From assembly GCA_017311315.1 (NCBI GenBank), contig CM029640.1, positions 11,934,640 to 11,998,639 of the forward strand: a stretch of 64,000 nucleotides of DNA, in the 5' to 3' direction. Of this stretch, positions 54,248-64,000 are shown in pieces. A program made the position numbers and the translations under genes. How positions within the stretch are numbered: the stretch's first letter is position 1; every line of letters begins with the position of its first letter. A model generated the notes under the pieces. The model was not told where the DNA came from, searched no databases, and saw only the letters and a list, made by a program, of their open reading frames with translations. This DNA is from Dendrocalamus latiflorus (Eukaryota; Streptophyta; Magnoliopsida; Poales; Poaceae).

Positions 54248-54757
54248 GGACCTGTTTGGATCAGCGAAATTTCAAAGAATTTTTTTGGAGGAATTGGATT
54301 CCTATGGAATTCTCCGCTAAGGCTACATGACTGTTTGGATCAGAAGGAAAACACAAGTCCTGTCCTTTGGAAAGGAACTTGCACCCGTACAATGCACAGG
54401 AAAAAAAAATCAAGAGCTCGTAACCAAAGGAATTTGTCCTGTGGTTGGAGAGCAGAGAGAGACTGCATGAGGGAAGGCCGGTCTAGCTGTTAGATTCCCA
54501 GCCAGCATCATGCCACATACCATTCACATTTATTCAAATGCTGTAGCAGTTATTTCTATTTTAAAAAAATACTGTAGCAGTTTGTTTTCTTATTTTACTC
54601 TTCCATCGCTACCTCTTTCCCACGTCTTTCCTTTCCTGCGTTCGAAACATAGCATCTTAGAATTTTTCTATGCTTTCCAATCCTTTGTCTCGCAAATACA
54701 TTATTTTCTATTTTTTTTTCTATTTCTGTGTTCTCTCCCTGCGTTTCCAAACAGACC
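54248..54757. mobile_element. MITE with GGACCTGTTTGG ends
   Basis: Inverted ends GGACCTGTTTGG and CCAAACAGACC, flanked by the repeat CTCTTA (54242-54247 and 54758-54763). The interior is non-coding. Superfamily uncertain (hAT or Harbinger). Confidence 0.7.
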
Positions 54758-54859
54758 CTCTTAGTCTTGTCCTCGCTGGTTCTGCAATCCCCAGTAAGCT
54801 AGTACTAACGATTGTAAAATTCTGTTGATTGTTTCCAGTAGGAACTTCAATGAACGGAA

Positions 54860-55267
54860 TTGCTACCATACAGACGTACGGAGCAAGAGATTTTACCAGA
54901 CGGCCTTAGTCCACTTTCCCCACCCACTTATTTTTGCACTATCTCTTGGCTCCTCTGCCCGTTCGACCACTCGCTCACCCAATCGCTCCGCTCCCACGCG
55001 AGTATTCCAATTGGGACATGGCCAGGCGGTCGGAGGCAGAGACGTAGCCATGGCTGTACTATGCAGTGGATGAGCGCCCGTGTACGTGCACGGTGCACCC
55101 CCTCGTCCTACTCGTTTGCCCTAGCATCCTGCCTCATGGTGGCGGTGTTCCTCCTGCTGGCCGCTGGTGGGGCCGCGGCGGCGCTTTTCCTCCTCTTCTG
55201 CCCACGCCCATCAGACATTGTCGTGGCGTCAGTGAGGCTGCCAGCCTTTGCCACGACGAACGAGTAG
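54860..55267 (+). pseudogene. LEA-2/NHL-type membrane protein N-terminal fragment
   Basis: The frame is convincing only in its last 65 residues: TPSSYSFALASC, a transmembrane helix (LMVAVFLLLAAGGAAAALFL), then PRPSDIVVASVRLPAFAT and a stop (55265-55267). This is the membrane anchor and first strand of plant LEA-2 (NDR1/HIN1-like) proteins. The rest of the domain is missing. Upstream residues do not match. It lies just outside a CACTA-like end, so capture by that element is possible but not shown. Confidence 0.5.
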
Positions 55268-55392
55268 AGAGGGGGTTAATAAGGGGGCGAGAGGTGAGGG
55301 AGAAGAACTGTGCCTGGCGTTCGATGCAGAGAGAATGAACAGGTGAAATCGGGATCTTGAGGGATATGCCGCGGATCGGTGACGTGATGGGA

Positions 55393-56161
55393 TATCACTG
55401 ATGGTTCATAACAAAAACCGTGTATGATAATAGCAGACAATATATCGGTACAATATAAATAGCTAGTCTTAAAAGATAGAATAGCAAAATGTTATATGGC
55501 TTATATATACTCGTTTGAAAAGTTTCGACAAGATCTACAACTTTGCAGTTGAGGCAAACCCAAATTCCGAAGGGAAGATCAAAAATTTTGGCAAAAATAG
55601 AAACTGAAAACGCATATTTGGGGTTAAAGATGGCCAATTTTGAGTGTCTTAGAGGGCGACTGCTGCAAGTAGGTCATTTTTTTTGAATCGGGCTCATCGT
55701 TAGCTTTTCAACAAGTACAAGAATGTCGAAAACAGACACCGTATGCAAAAGTTATACCCGTTTTACTAAAGGTGTCTCAAAACTGGATCCTAGTCGGACT
55801 CAAGCAGGAGATTATGAAATTTTGAGGGATTACGAGGTGGGAAACATATCACAGATGGTTGTATTAAAAATCGCATGTGATAACTTCATTATCACAAACG
55901 GTTTTTAATACAAACCGTCTATGAAGTATCATAGACGGTTCAAATAAAAAACCGTCTGTGATGTCTGCCATTACCACAGACGGTTCTTATCAAGAACCGT
56001 TTATGATGTCTTGTATTATCATTGACAGTTTGTATAAATAACCGTCTGTGAAAATACCACAGACGGTTATTTGTATAAACCGTCTGTGATACTTATACAT
56101 AGACGGTTCCTACGAACCATCTATGGTGTAAGCGCCTAGTTTAACCTCTTTTGTAGTAGTG
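55393..56161. mobile_element. CACTA-type non-autonomous element
   Basis: Right terminus TTTTGTAGTAGTG (56149-56161) is the inverse of CACTACTACAAAA. Inside it, 55850-56110 holds about ten inverted copies of CACAGACGGTT/AACCGTCTGTG. The left end is unclear; CACTGATGGTTCATAAC at 55393 is the best candidate. Interior AT-rich, no transposase. Confidence 0.7.
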
Positions 56162-56480
56162 ATGCTATTTGATCTTCTCCTTATGATTCTTCATCTTCCC
56201 AATGTTCTTCTTGTACTTCCCTTTTTCAGGTGTGTGAGTATCTCATGAGCACTCTTGAAAGATTGGTCAGAGGCAAGAGATTACAGAGTAATAAAAACTC
56301 ACGTACAATTTTCGCCGATATAAATGAAGTCAGTACAATATGTACTACAATTAACTAGTAGACCCTATATAGAAAATATACTCCGTTTAAAAGCTACTTA
56401 CTGTAGAAAAGCTGGTTACTGTACAAAAGTCAAAAATAGTTTTTAGAAGCTGAAAAGAACAGGCCCTAAATGGATCACCG
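56162..56480. other. no firm gene; exon-like stretch
   Basis: CCCTTTTTCAG|GTGTGTGAGTATC at 56221-56240 looks like a splice acceptor, followed by an open frame of about 40 codons (VCEYLMSTLERLVRGKR). I do not recognise it. Confidence 0.3.
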
Positions 56481-56551
56481 TAATGGCCCGTGCCATGCTA
56501 ACCATTTGGCCACCACTACCCACACTGCAAATTCCGGGCATCAAAGAGGAA

Positions 56552-57085
56552 TAGGGATGGTTATCGGGTGCGGCGGGTACGGATAGTGCTCGCCTATATC
56601 TGTACCCGCGACCCCAATTTACGCCTACGGACATACCCGTGAAGGACGACGGGTGAAGAACCTCGCCCATATCTGTCGTCCGCGAGTACCCATCGCCTGT
56701 GGGTATGCCCGTTTACCTGCGAACTGAGAGTCACTATCTGAGAATTGAACTAATGACAGGTATATATAAGCGGCAGCTGTTGTTAGGAAATATAATAGCT
56801 ATCAAAAAGTTTATAACAATCAATAGCAATTAGATATATGCAAAAGTTTATAACAATCCATAGCAATTATAGATATTGCTATGGCTGCGCCACCTGCCAA
56901 CTATATTGTGGGTAAATGGGCGAGGCGGGTACGGGTAGAGCTTACCCATACCTGTGTCCGTTTATCCGACATGTAAAATGTTCCTCCCATTTTCATACCT
57001 GTGGGTAAAGAAAATATTCCATACCCAGCTCCATTAGGGTATTACCCACGGGTATACGGCTAAACGAGCACAATTACCATCCCTA
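56552..57085. mobile_element. hAT-type MITE
   Basis: Ends TAGGGATGGTTAT and ATTACCATCCCTA. The 8-bp target duplication AAGAGGAA is at 56544-56551 and, once the adjoining Tourist MITE is removed, at 57491-57498. Interior has GGGTACGG/CCCGTACC-type inverted sequence; no coding. Confidence 0.88.
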
Positions 57086-57086
57086 A

Positions 57087-57488
57087 GAGCAACTCCAGCA
57101 GTAGCCCTCAAAACAGGGCCCCTACTTTTTATTTGAGGGCTCTCCCTACTTTTGAGCGCTATATTTTTTGGGGTACACTTCAGCAGGAGCCCTCAAAACA
57201 GGACCCTCAAATTCATTCTTAGAGGGGATGACACATATGACCAACCCTTATCCTCATCCTACTTTTGAGGGCCGAGAGGCAAAAAACTCACTCCAGTAGG
57301 GCCCCCTACTTGAGCCCTGAAAAGTAGGGGCTCCCTCCAGACCCCCCAGGAATGAGGGCTCGAGGGGGAGATTTGAGGGCCCCCTACTTTTGAGGGCTCA
57401 AGTAGAGACCCTGCTGGAGTGAGTTTTTTGCCCCTTGGCCCTCAAAAGTAAAATGAGGGCTCAAGTAGGGGCCCTGCTGGAATTGCTC
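57087..57488. mobile_element. Tourist-like MITE inserted at the edge of the hAT MITE
   Basis: Ends GAGCAACTCCAGCAG and CTGCTGGAATTGCTC with target duplication TAA (57084-57086, 57489-57491). The interior is nearly a perfect long hairpin (GAGGGCTCAAGTAGGGG and its reverse complement). It landed on the last bases of the hAT element. Confidence 0.9.
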
Positions 57489-58055
57489 TAAAGAGGAAGT
57501 CTAATTTACGGGCAGCCTTAAAGCTTCGCGTGAACGACCCCAACTCCCGTCGCAACGCTATGTATTGGCCCACTATCCTTTTCCCCTTCCCCTTCACTTC
57601 CCAATGGCAACAAACATTTTCTTAAAAACTTCAAGAAAAAAGGGCATTAACTTTCAAAAAGTTATCCAAAAACTTTCGATTCCAAAATTTTCAACTCGAT
57701 TCATAGAAAAATTCAACTCGATTTGGGGAATTTTCAACTTGATTTGGGGGATTTCAACTCGATTTGGAGAAAAAAAATTCAAATTAGGGTTAGGGGGTCC
57801 CAAACCTCGGCAACGAGCGGCATGAGCTTCTGTGGTGACGCGTGACTTGCATGGGCGATAGCCAATGCGTTTTTCGGTATGGCAAAGAGCAGCCGTGGAG
57901 GCGCGACGACAAGCGAGGAGGCGAAAGCTCTGGTGGTGGAGAGACGACTGCGGCCACTTAGAGGTGCCATCATGGAGTTGAGGCGACCCCAACATGGGGG
58001 AGTGAGAGAATCAGGAAGAGAGCGTGTGACCATGCCACGAGTGGACGTAGTCAGG

Positions 58056-59752
58056 CAGGGGCGGAATTGGGCCCCCGGCAAGGTAGGCTAGAGCCCGGGG
58101 CGTGAAAAAATTATCAATGTATAGCCCAGGTCAGCCCGGGGTATTTTTGCTATTATTCAGCCCAGGTAGCCATGCGGCCCGTCTCCGTGCGGCCCACTCA
58201 CGCGCAGCGCGCTCGGCCTCACTCGCAGCCCGCTCACGCGGCCGTCTCCGCCTCACTCTCGGCCCACTCACGCGCCCATCTCCGTGCTGCCGCCGCAACC
58301 CGCAAACCCTAGCCAGCAGCAGCCGCAAACTCTGCACGGGCGCACGCGCGAAAGGCGACGTCGCACCGCTCGCTCGTCGCCAGCTCCGCCTCATCCGCCG
58401 CCTCGTCGCCTCCGCGGCTCCGCCCTTCGCCTCGTCGGGCGTTGGCCGCCTCGTCGCCTCCGCGGCTCAGCCCTCCGCCTCGTCGGGCGTCGGCCGCCTC
58501 GTCGCCTCCGCCCTCCGCCTCGTCCGCCAACCGCTGCCTCGTCGCCTCCGTCTCAGATCTCCACCGACTCGTCGCCTCCGCCTCGGATCTCCGTCGACCG
58601 CCGCCTCCGCCTCGGATCTCCGCCGACCGCCGCCTCCGCCTCGGATCTCCGCCGACCGCCGCCTCGTCGCGTCCGCCCTCCGCCTCGTCGCCTCCGCGGC
58701 TCCGCCTCGTCTCAGAGACTCAAATCCCGGCGACGCCCCTCCTCGGCTCCTCCTGGACTGCGCCGCGCCGCCGCCCACCTCCCGGCCAGCGCCGGCGACC
58801 CGGCATCGCCCACTCACCCCCTCCTGTTCGGCTCCTGCCTCCTGGCCTCCTGCAGCCTGCTGCCAGTGCCTGCCTGTGGAGTGTGGAGTGTGGAAAACTC
58901 TCGGTGAGACATTGTGCAAAACTGAAATTCTGATTGCCATTGCCATGGAATGTGATGAATTGAATAACTGATGATTGATTGATTGATTCTAGATTTCTAG
59001 GCTTCTAGCTAATATGTTGAAATGTGATATTTTCCATGGAATGTGACAATGTGTGATATTTTCCATGCAAAACTAAAAATTCTGATTGCCAATTTGCCAT
59101 GGAATGTGTGATAATTGATATCATTCTTGTCTCAAAAACTGAAAAATATTAGTGTTTTATGTTTTAAAAAATATCTGAATTTTCGCTGTAGGAAACTAGG
59201 AGTTATTAGTCAATACAAAATGAAGCGGACGAAGACATTGTCATCTTATTTTGCAACAGAAGCACAATCGAACGAAACACCAGAAACAGGAACTAGTAAT
59301 ACGTATCAAAATAATCCTTGTGTTGAAGGGATGAGATCACATAAGAAATAATTATCTCGTGCTAGTGGTAAGTTAGCTTCTTATAAATGTAAACTTCGTG
59401 TTGTTCGTATTTATTCATACACTGTTTGATTTATTCTCATGTTGTCTTTACAGGTTCTGGTTCATGTCCAACTATCAATGAAGAAATGACAGGATAGGAT
59501 AGAGAGCAAATCTTCGTAATTTAGGTACTCAAATTGTATCTCTATTATGTTACATTTTTTTATATTTTGTTATGATGCCATGTTTTTTTATTATGTTTAT
59601 TTGTTTAGTATTGAACTCAAGTTTTATATCAGTAATGCAATTAGCCAATTATGATATATTTTTGTTATATCGTGGCATGTGTATAAATTGGCGTTAGTTT
59701 TAGGTTGTTAGAGTTCAGCCCGGGGCGTAACCAAATCCTGGTTCCGCCACTG
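58056..59752 (+). mobile_element. hAT element, non-autonomous, TTF-type remnant
   Basis: Ends CAGGGGCGGAATTGGG and CTGGTTCCGCCACTG, flanked by the perfect 8-bp duplication TAGTCAGG (58048-58055, 59753-59760). 58150-58900 is GC-rich with tandem GCCTCGTCGCCTCCG units. 59221 begins MKRTKTLSSYFATEAQ, typical of the N-terminus of TTF-zinc-finger hAT transposases, but it stops after 43 codons, and the RNase-H-like catalytic domain is absent. It depends on a full-length relative. Confidence 0.9.
58102..58971 (+). other. GC-rich tandem-repeat region inside the hAT element
   Basis: Units like CGTCGCCTCCGCCTCGG and TCTCCGCCGACCGCC recur from 58380 to 58720, keeping three frames open. The 289-aa frame starting at 58102 is a consequence of that composition. 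It may be a leader or first exon of the ancestral transposase transcript. Confidence 0.5.
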
Positions 59753-60149
59753 TAGTCAGGGGTCTCGGGGTCCTGAGCGTGCAAGAGAGAAGAGTGCTCC
59801 ACATGGTGGCTCGTAGTGCGACCCATGTCCACACGACAGCATCACAGGTGCGTCCGCACAAGAGCAGCGGTGAAGTCGACCACATTAAAAAAAAGATACT
59901 TGTTACCAAAATAGCATTAATTCTTATGCTTGGCTCTAATTTGGCTCATAATGAAAATCACCTCTTCACAAATGAGTTAGGCATTTAAGCACTTTGCCAA
60001 ACTTAATCAAATGTTACAACATATTTCGACACTTCAATGGCCTTAGCAATAGTCTTTGGTGAACTAATATATCTAACAAGTACCTTACTATTTTTAGTCT
60101 TTCTAAGCAAATAATGATCATCGTAAAGAATAGGTTTATAAGTCATACC

Positions 60150-60562
60150 CATAGAACACTCCTTGCCAACATGTCATAGCACATCACACGTCCATGTCCA
60201 TGCCTATACATGCCCTTCGGCAGCAGCAAAACACAAAGCAAGCGGCACAGTTGCACGTCGCAGCAGCATCAAAGTACAGCTTTGCACATGTCAAATGAAT
60301 TCCAAACAAGAGTAGCAAGTAATACAAGAGACCATGAATCAAGTGTTATTCTGATGTACTACTACGCAAGGCAAATCTTGCTAGTCCACCGAATACAAGG
60401 GAATATACTACGTACAGACAAAAAGGGACAGGACAACACCACTACACTAGTCAATGTTTCAGATTTTCAACGATGATGCCAAAGAAACGTTTCATCTGAG
60501 CTCACTCTGTTCTGGACTCGAAAGGAGAAGATGGCCCCTGCTTTTGCTCACCGGCACAAATT
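60150..60562. other. copy D, 3' flank of the NDUFAF3-like copy
   Basis: Matches 40640-41121 of copy C (GGCAGCAGCAAAACACAAAGC). Presumed 3' untranslated region and beyond; no other gene. Confidence 0.5.
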
Positions 60563-63500
60563 TCAACAGGTGACTCCGTATGGAAGAACTGCAGCCGCAA
60601 CTGGTCTGCCCTCTTCGTTCAGAATATTATATGTTGAAGCCGCATTCCTCTGCCAAGTAATGGAAGCATAGGAGGTGAACAGATTCCTAATTTCTATGGG
60701 AAATTGCGGTTTTCAAAAAACAATAACAAAAAAGAAAAGAAGAAGAAACATGGAGGGGGGGGGGGGGATCAAATTTGGTCTTTACCGAATCAATAGCTTC
60801 CAATTTCATCCCAGTTGACCAAATGAACTTGCGGAGCTCAGGGCTGATTGGTTGGATGTATCTTCCACAACCAAGAATTAGGATCTCTGGAGATGAATGG
60901 TAAATTGGATGATATGAACCGAACAATATTCATTTTGACTCAGAAATAAGAAGAACGAAACTATCCACCATTGGGGAGCATGTCAAAATTTAGCAATCTA
61001 GTCTAGGATAAACACCGGACTCAGAGCAACATGTTGAGCCCCATCATGAGAAAATATTTTATAACAACGCACCACGCACAACTCAAGAATATTCACTTTG
61101 ACTTAACAAATATAACAGGAAATATTCACCCTTGGAAACCGTGCCCTTTTTTGAAACATGGGTGATGACATTAGCTTAAGAAAAATGGCTAAGGACCAGT
61201 CATGAGAAAACGCCATGAACAGCTACAGAGTATTGGTCAAGAGAAAAATTACCTGGGATAGGGTGCACAACTTTGAAGATTGATAAACTGCATTATGGAA
61301 GCAAGATAAATTGTCAGCAAACAACAAACAAACATGAATAGATTCACTGGCACAGGTGCAAACAAATAGTATCATTCACATGGTATAGTAATTCTGAATC
61401 ATGCCTCAAAAGTAAAAACATAAGAAGATTCATATATACAAGGGTACAGTACTGCCACCACCCTCTGAGCTTCTGTTAATGAATCCTACCTTTCAGCAGT
61501 TATCTCTGCGAATGTTTTGGGTCTCCAGGTCATTATCCTGTTTTCTACTATCAGCAAGCTGCCTTCATACTTTACATCGTTAATCTTGAATCCAGTGTCA
61601 TCGTATCTACAAAGTAAAACAGAAGGAAACTTGATCTACCTGATTGAAAACCCAAGTTCAAAAGAACTAAATGAGAGTGTTTGTTGAAGATTCTTATGGA
61701 AACGATCACACACTGCAGCAGCATAACATGAGAATTCTGAGCCAACAAAACATGGCAAAATTCAGCTCTCCCAAGTAACTAGATTTTTTATGGCAAAATC
61801 CTGAGCCTCCAAGACATGGCAAAAAGCATAACATAGGTTGAATTGATGTCTTATATCTGGATTTTGCAGAGATTGTGCCACTGAGCATTCCTTGTACTTG
61901 GCAAATGTGTACAGAGAGGGAAATCTGAGATAATATATGTTGAGGTTCCAAATATCCGACAAAAATAGAGCAGAGTTTCCAGTCCCTATTGTTGCCATTG
62001 CAATTCCTCTGTAGGTGGTAATATACTTCATTACATCCCTCCACCAAAACGATCCCTGACTTTTTGCACAGTGGGGCACCTTATTTTCATAATTGAGCTC
62101 CAAATCAATTTCACCCAAGGCAAGTAACTAGTTTTTACCATATAAATTACCCTTTCCGATTGCATATAGGTGATACTAACAGGATGATTATCAGCAAATG
62201 ACACAAAAATTTAGCTAAGGCAAAATGACACAAAAATTTAGCAAGGGCAATGGAGTGTGAAAAATTCAGTACATTTTGTCATATCCACACCTCATGGGAG
62301 TAGTGCAAAGCGACTAATTTAGAGGAACAGGGCCAGGGGAAGCTCTCCCAGTTTCTTATTCAAACTGAAAAAGATTCTTTAGAAAGTTCAGCTTGAAAAA
62401 GATTCTTTAGAAAGTTCAGCTCAGAGACTACAGTTTAACAAGAAAAACAGATCCAAGAACGTAACTGTGACAACCTTCACTCACCAGCACATTGCGGGAC
62501 AGGTTCTCAAAGCCAATTTGTATACACATCTCTGAGGTTTGCAATATCCAAACCATCAAAAATAATTTCACACATAATAGCTCCCACCTAGCTAGATGGT
62601 ATTTGTGCTTATTTTCTGCATCGCTTCAGGACAACCTAATCCTAGGTTTATCTAGTTCTTCTACTGTTCTGTCCCCATGTATGTTCATTTGGAAAATGAA
62701 AACACCTTTAAGAATTAAAGTGCTCATGTGGCTCTCGAGTAGAAAAGTTGCTCTCACTGAAGATAACCTAGTGAGAAGAAACTGGAGGGGCAAAGCCGAT
62801 TGTTGTTTCTCCTCCATGACCGAAAGCATTCAGATTTCTTTCCATTTTCTTTTTAACCTGTCCTTTTGCTCGCTATGTGCCTATCTATGGAATGCCTTTT
62901 TCTACAGGAGTCACAGATTAAACTACAGCCGCAGTTACACGCATTCCACATATTCATGGCCTAAAGCTAGAAGAAAAGATGGACCACACCCCCACGTTCG
63001 CAAATTTAGCCGAGATTTTGAAGAAACTACTCTTGATGTGGAGCAAATCAATTGAGCTGAAAAAGAAGAGAAGTGAAAGGATTCAGATCTCTTTTCTTTT
63101 CTTTTCTTTTCTTTTCTTTTCTTTTCTTTTCTTTAAACCTGTTCTTTGGCTCGCTATGTACAGAACGCCTTTTTCTGCAGGAGTCACATACTAAACTACA
63201 ACAATCACAAAAGATGGAGGAGCCCCCACCCCCCAATTTACAAATTAGGCAGAGATTTTGCAGAAACCACTCTTGCTGTGGAGCAAATCAATAGAACAGA
63301 AAAAAGAAGAGAAGGGAAAGGATGCAGGAGGTGGTTACGATTGGAAGCGGAGCTGGTCTTCGGGGACGCTGTCGATGAGGTTGATCTGGTCGTACAGCGA
63401 GAAGGTCCTCCTGGTCACGTCCACACCCCCAATCAGATCAAGCAGCAAGGACAAGGCTTCCTCCGGGAGGAAGGGAAGCCGACGCATAATGCGTACCTGA

Positions 63501-63600
63501 GAGACGGGAGGTGCCTGAGCCTTGGGGCGTTAGAGATGGGCTCGCTGCGCAGCGACTTCACCAGCTGCGGCAGCGTCGCCAGCGCCTTCTGCCCCCACGC
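60563..63600 (-). pseudogene. NDUFAF3: NDUFAF3-like gene, copy D, start codon lost
   Basis: Exons 63497-about 63600, 63410-63339, 61606-61490, 61287-61253, 60886-60786 and 60649-60563 correspond one to one with copy C and have the same lengths and splice signals. The reading frame is open throughout (GCGRYIQPISPELRKF, SYDDTGF). But the ATG of copy C (within GAGATGGCGGCG) reads ACG here (GCGACGACGGCG), and no upstream in-frame ATG exists. The first Met is in exon 3. Sequence beyond about 63650 is unrelated to copy C, so the original promoter is gone. Either a pseudogene or a gene with a non-AUG start; the first is more likely. Confidence 0.8.
63092..63135. repeat. (TTTTC)n microsatellite
   Basis: Eight to nine TTTTC units in intron 2 of copy D; copy C has only about three at 50478-50500. 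It marks slippage since the duplication. Confidence 0.9.
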
Positions 63601-63654
63601 CGTCGTCGCCTCCCGCTCCGCCCGAGCCAGGAGCAGGAGCCAGGCCAAGAACTA

Positions 63655-64000
63655 AGCATGTGTTTGGTTCTTGGGTTCATGGGGATGGGATAGGTCCATC
63701 CCAAAAATATGGTGTTTGGTTCCGCGCCAACGGGAATCGCTCGGACGGGGCCGCGCCAGTCCAGGGAAAAAGGGGGATCGCGCCAGCCCAGAGAAACGCT
63801 CGGATGGAGGCGTCCCTTATCCCCGACGCGTCACGTGCCGACCGCGTGAGAGGGAAAAATCACCGCACTCAATCCCCACTCACCCCCTCCCGTCCATTCG
63901 CTCGCGGCGCAAGGAGAAATCCCCCGTCGTCCGTCCCCTTCTCGATCTCAGGCCGGCGGTGGCCCTCCGCGCCCGCAGAGATCCAGCGGCGGCCGCTCGT
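63655..64000. other. sequence beyond copy D, possible next gene leader
   Basis: GTGTTTGGTTCTTGGGTTC (63661) and GGTGTTTGGTTCCGCGCC (63711) are MITE-like motifs. From 63840 the sequence is CT- and GC-rich (CTCACCCCCTCCCGTCC), like the 5' end of a plant transcript continuing out of the window. No start codon assigned. Confidence 0.35.

Larger units (their letters stand above)
56480..63640. repeat. duplicated block, copy D
   Basis: Direct repeat of 38855-42643 plus 49565-50940. Copy D carries 56552-57488 and 58056-59752 as later insertions; copy C carries the 39441-39670 insert, the 39872 MITE and the Helitron. Single-copy parts look about 90-95 percent identical by eye. Confidence 0.88.

Noticed and set aside
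58102..58971. 289-aa protein gene
   Set aside because: GC tandem repeat inside a hAT element, with alternative frames equally open and no domain.
61706..62118. Minus-strand 113-118-aa ORFs in copy D (and 42338-42669 in copy C) as an extra exon
   Set aside because: They lie in intron 2, the exon 2-exon 3 phase already fits without them, and copies C and D differ in their reading frames.

Overview
This window is nuclear DNA from a flowering plant, almost certainly a grass (Poaceae), with a rice-like character. The evidence is spliced genes with GT-AG introns, Ty1/copia elements primed by initiator-Met tRNA, Ty3/gypsy elements, hAT and Tourist-type MITEs, CACTA fragments with a repeated CACAGACGG motif, and a Helitron carrying pieces of host genes. 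Nothing is bacterial and there are no operons. Most of the sequence is transposon, much of it nested. I see three host genes with complete open reading frames.

Layout. 1-3918: 3' part of a decayed Ty1/copia element with its 245-bp LTR. 3948-26137: a tandem array of a minus-strand leucine-rich-repeat receptor kinase (LRR-RLK) locus. Unit A (3948-16550) is dead: its LRR domain is gone, its kinase has a stop codon, and a 6.7-kb copia element (8067-14792, target-site duplication AACGG) sits in its last exon. Unit B (16551-25450) carries an intact two-exon LRR-RLK (22174-25197) and preserves the empty site of that copia insertion. A third unit survives only as a 5' fragment (25451-26137). Both flanks carry relics of a CACTA-type element encoding a Ulp1-like protease, and unit A also carries a 2-kb solo LTR. 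26340-26723: an ALG5-like pseudogene cut by a copia LTR. 26724-38575: nested copia and gypsy remnants.

38855-50940: a duplicated block (copy C) holding a complete six-exon gene for an NDUFAF3/Mth938-type complex I assembly factor (minus strand, 173 aa). Its second intron holds a 6.9-kb Helitron (42644-49564) with fragments of a trihelix transcription factor, a Rab11/RabA GTPase and a PP2A catalytic subunit. 50962-53592: head-to-head with it lies an intact four-exon gene for a 127-aa protein resembling TOM2B. 54248-56161: a MITE, a LEA-2-like gene fragment and a CACTA end. 56480-63640: copy D of the same block, without the Helitron (it keeps the empty A|T site) but with a hAT element, a hAT-like MITE and a Tourist-like MITE. 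Its NDUFAF3-like copy has lost the start codon.

The window is therefore useful as a set of paired filled and empty sites: the two tandem duplications date and delimit five insertions (copia, solo LTR, Helitron, two hAT-type elements) without any outside reference. The most unusual object is the Helitron. It carries a trihelix-Rab chimera and a PP2A gene fragment with working splice signals, has a second near-copy of its own 3' end about 3.6 kb inside, and contains a large array of TACGACC/GGTCGTA motifs that switches orientation.
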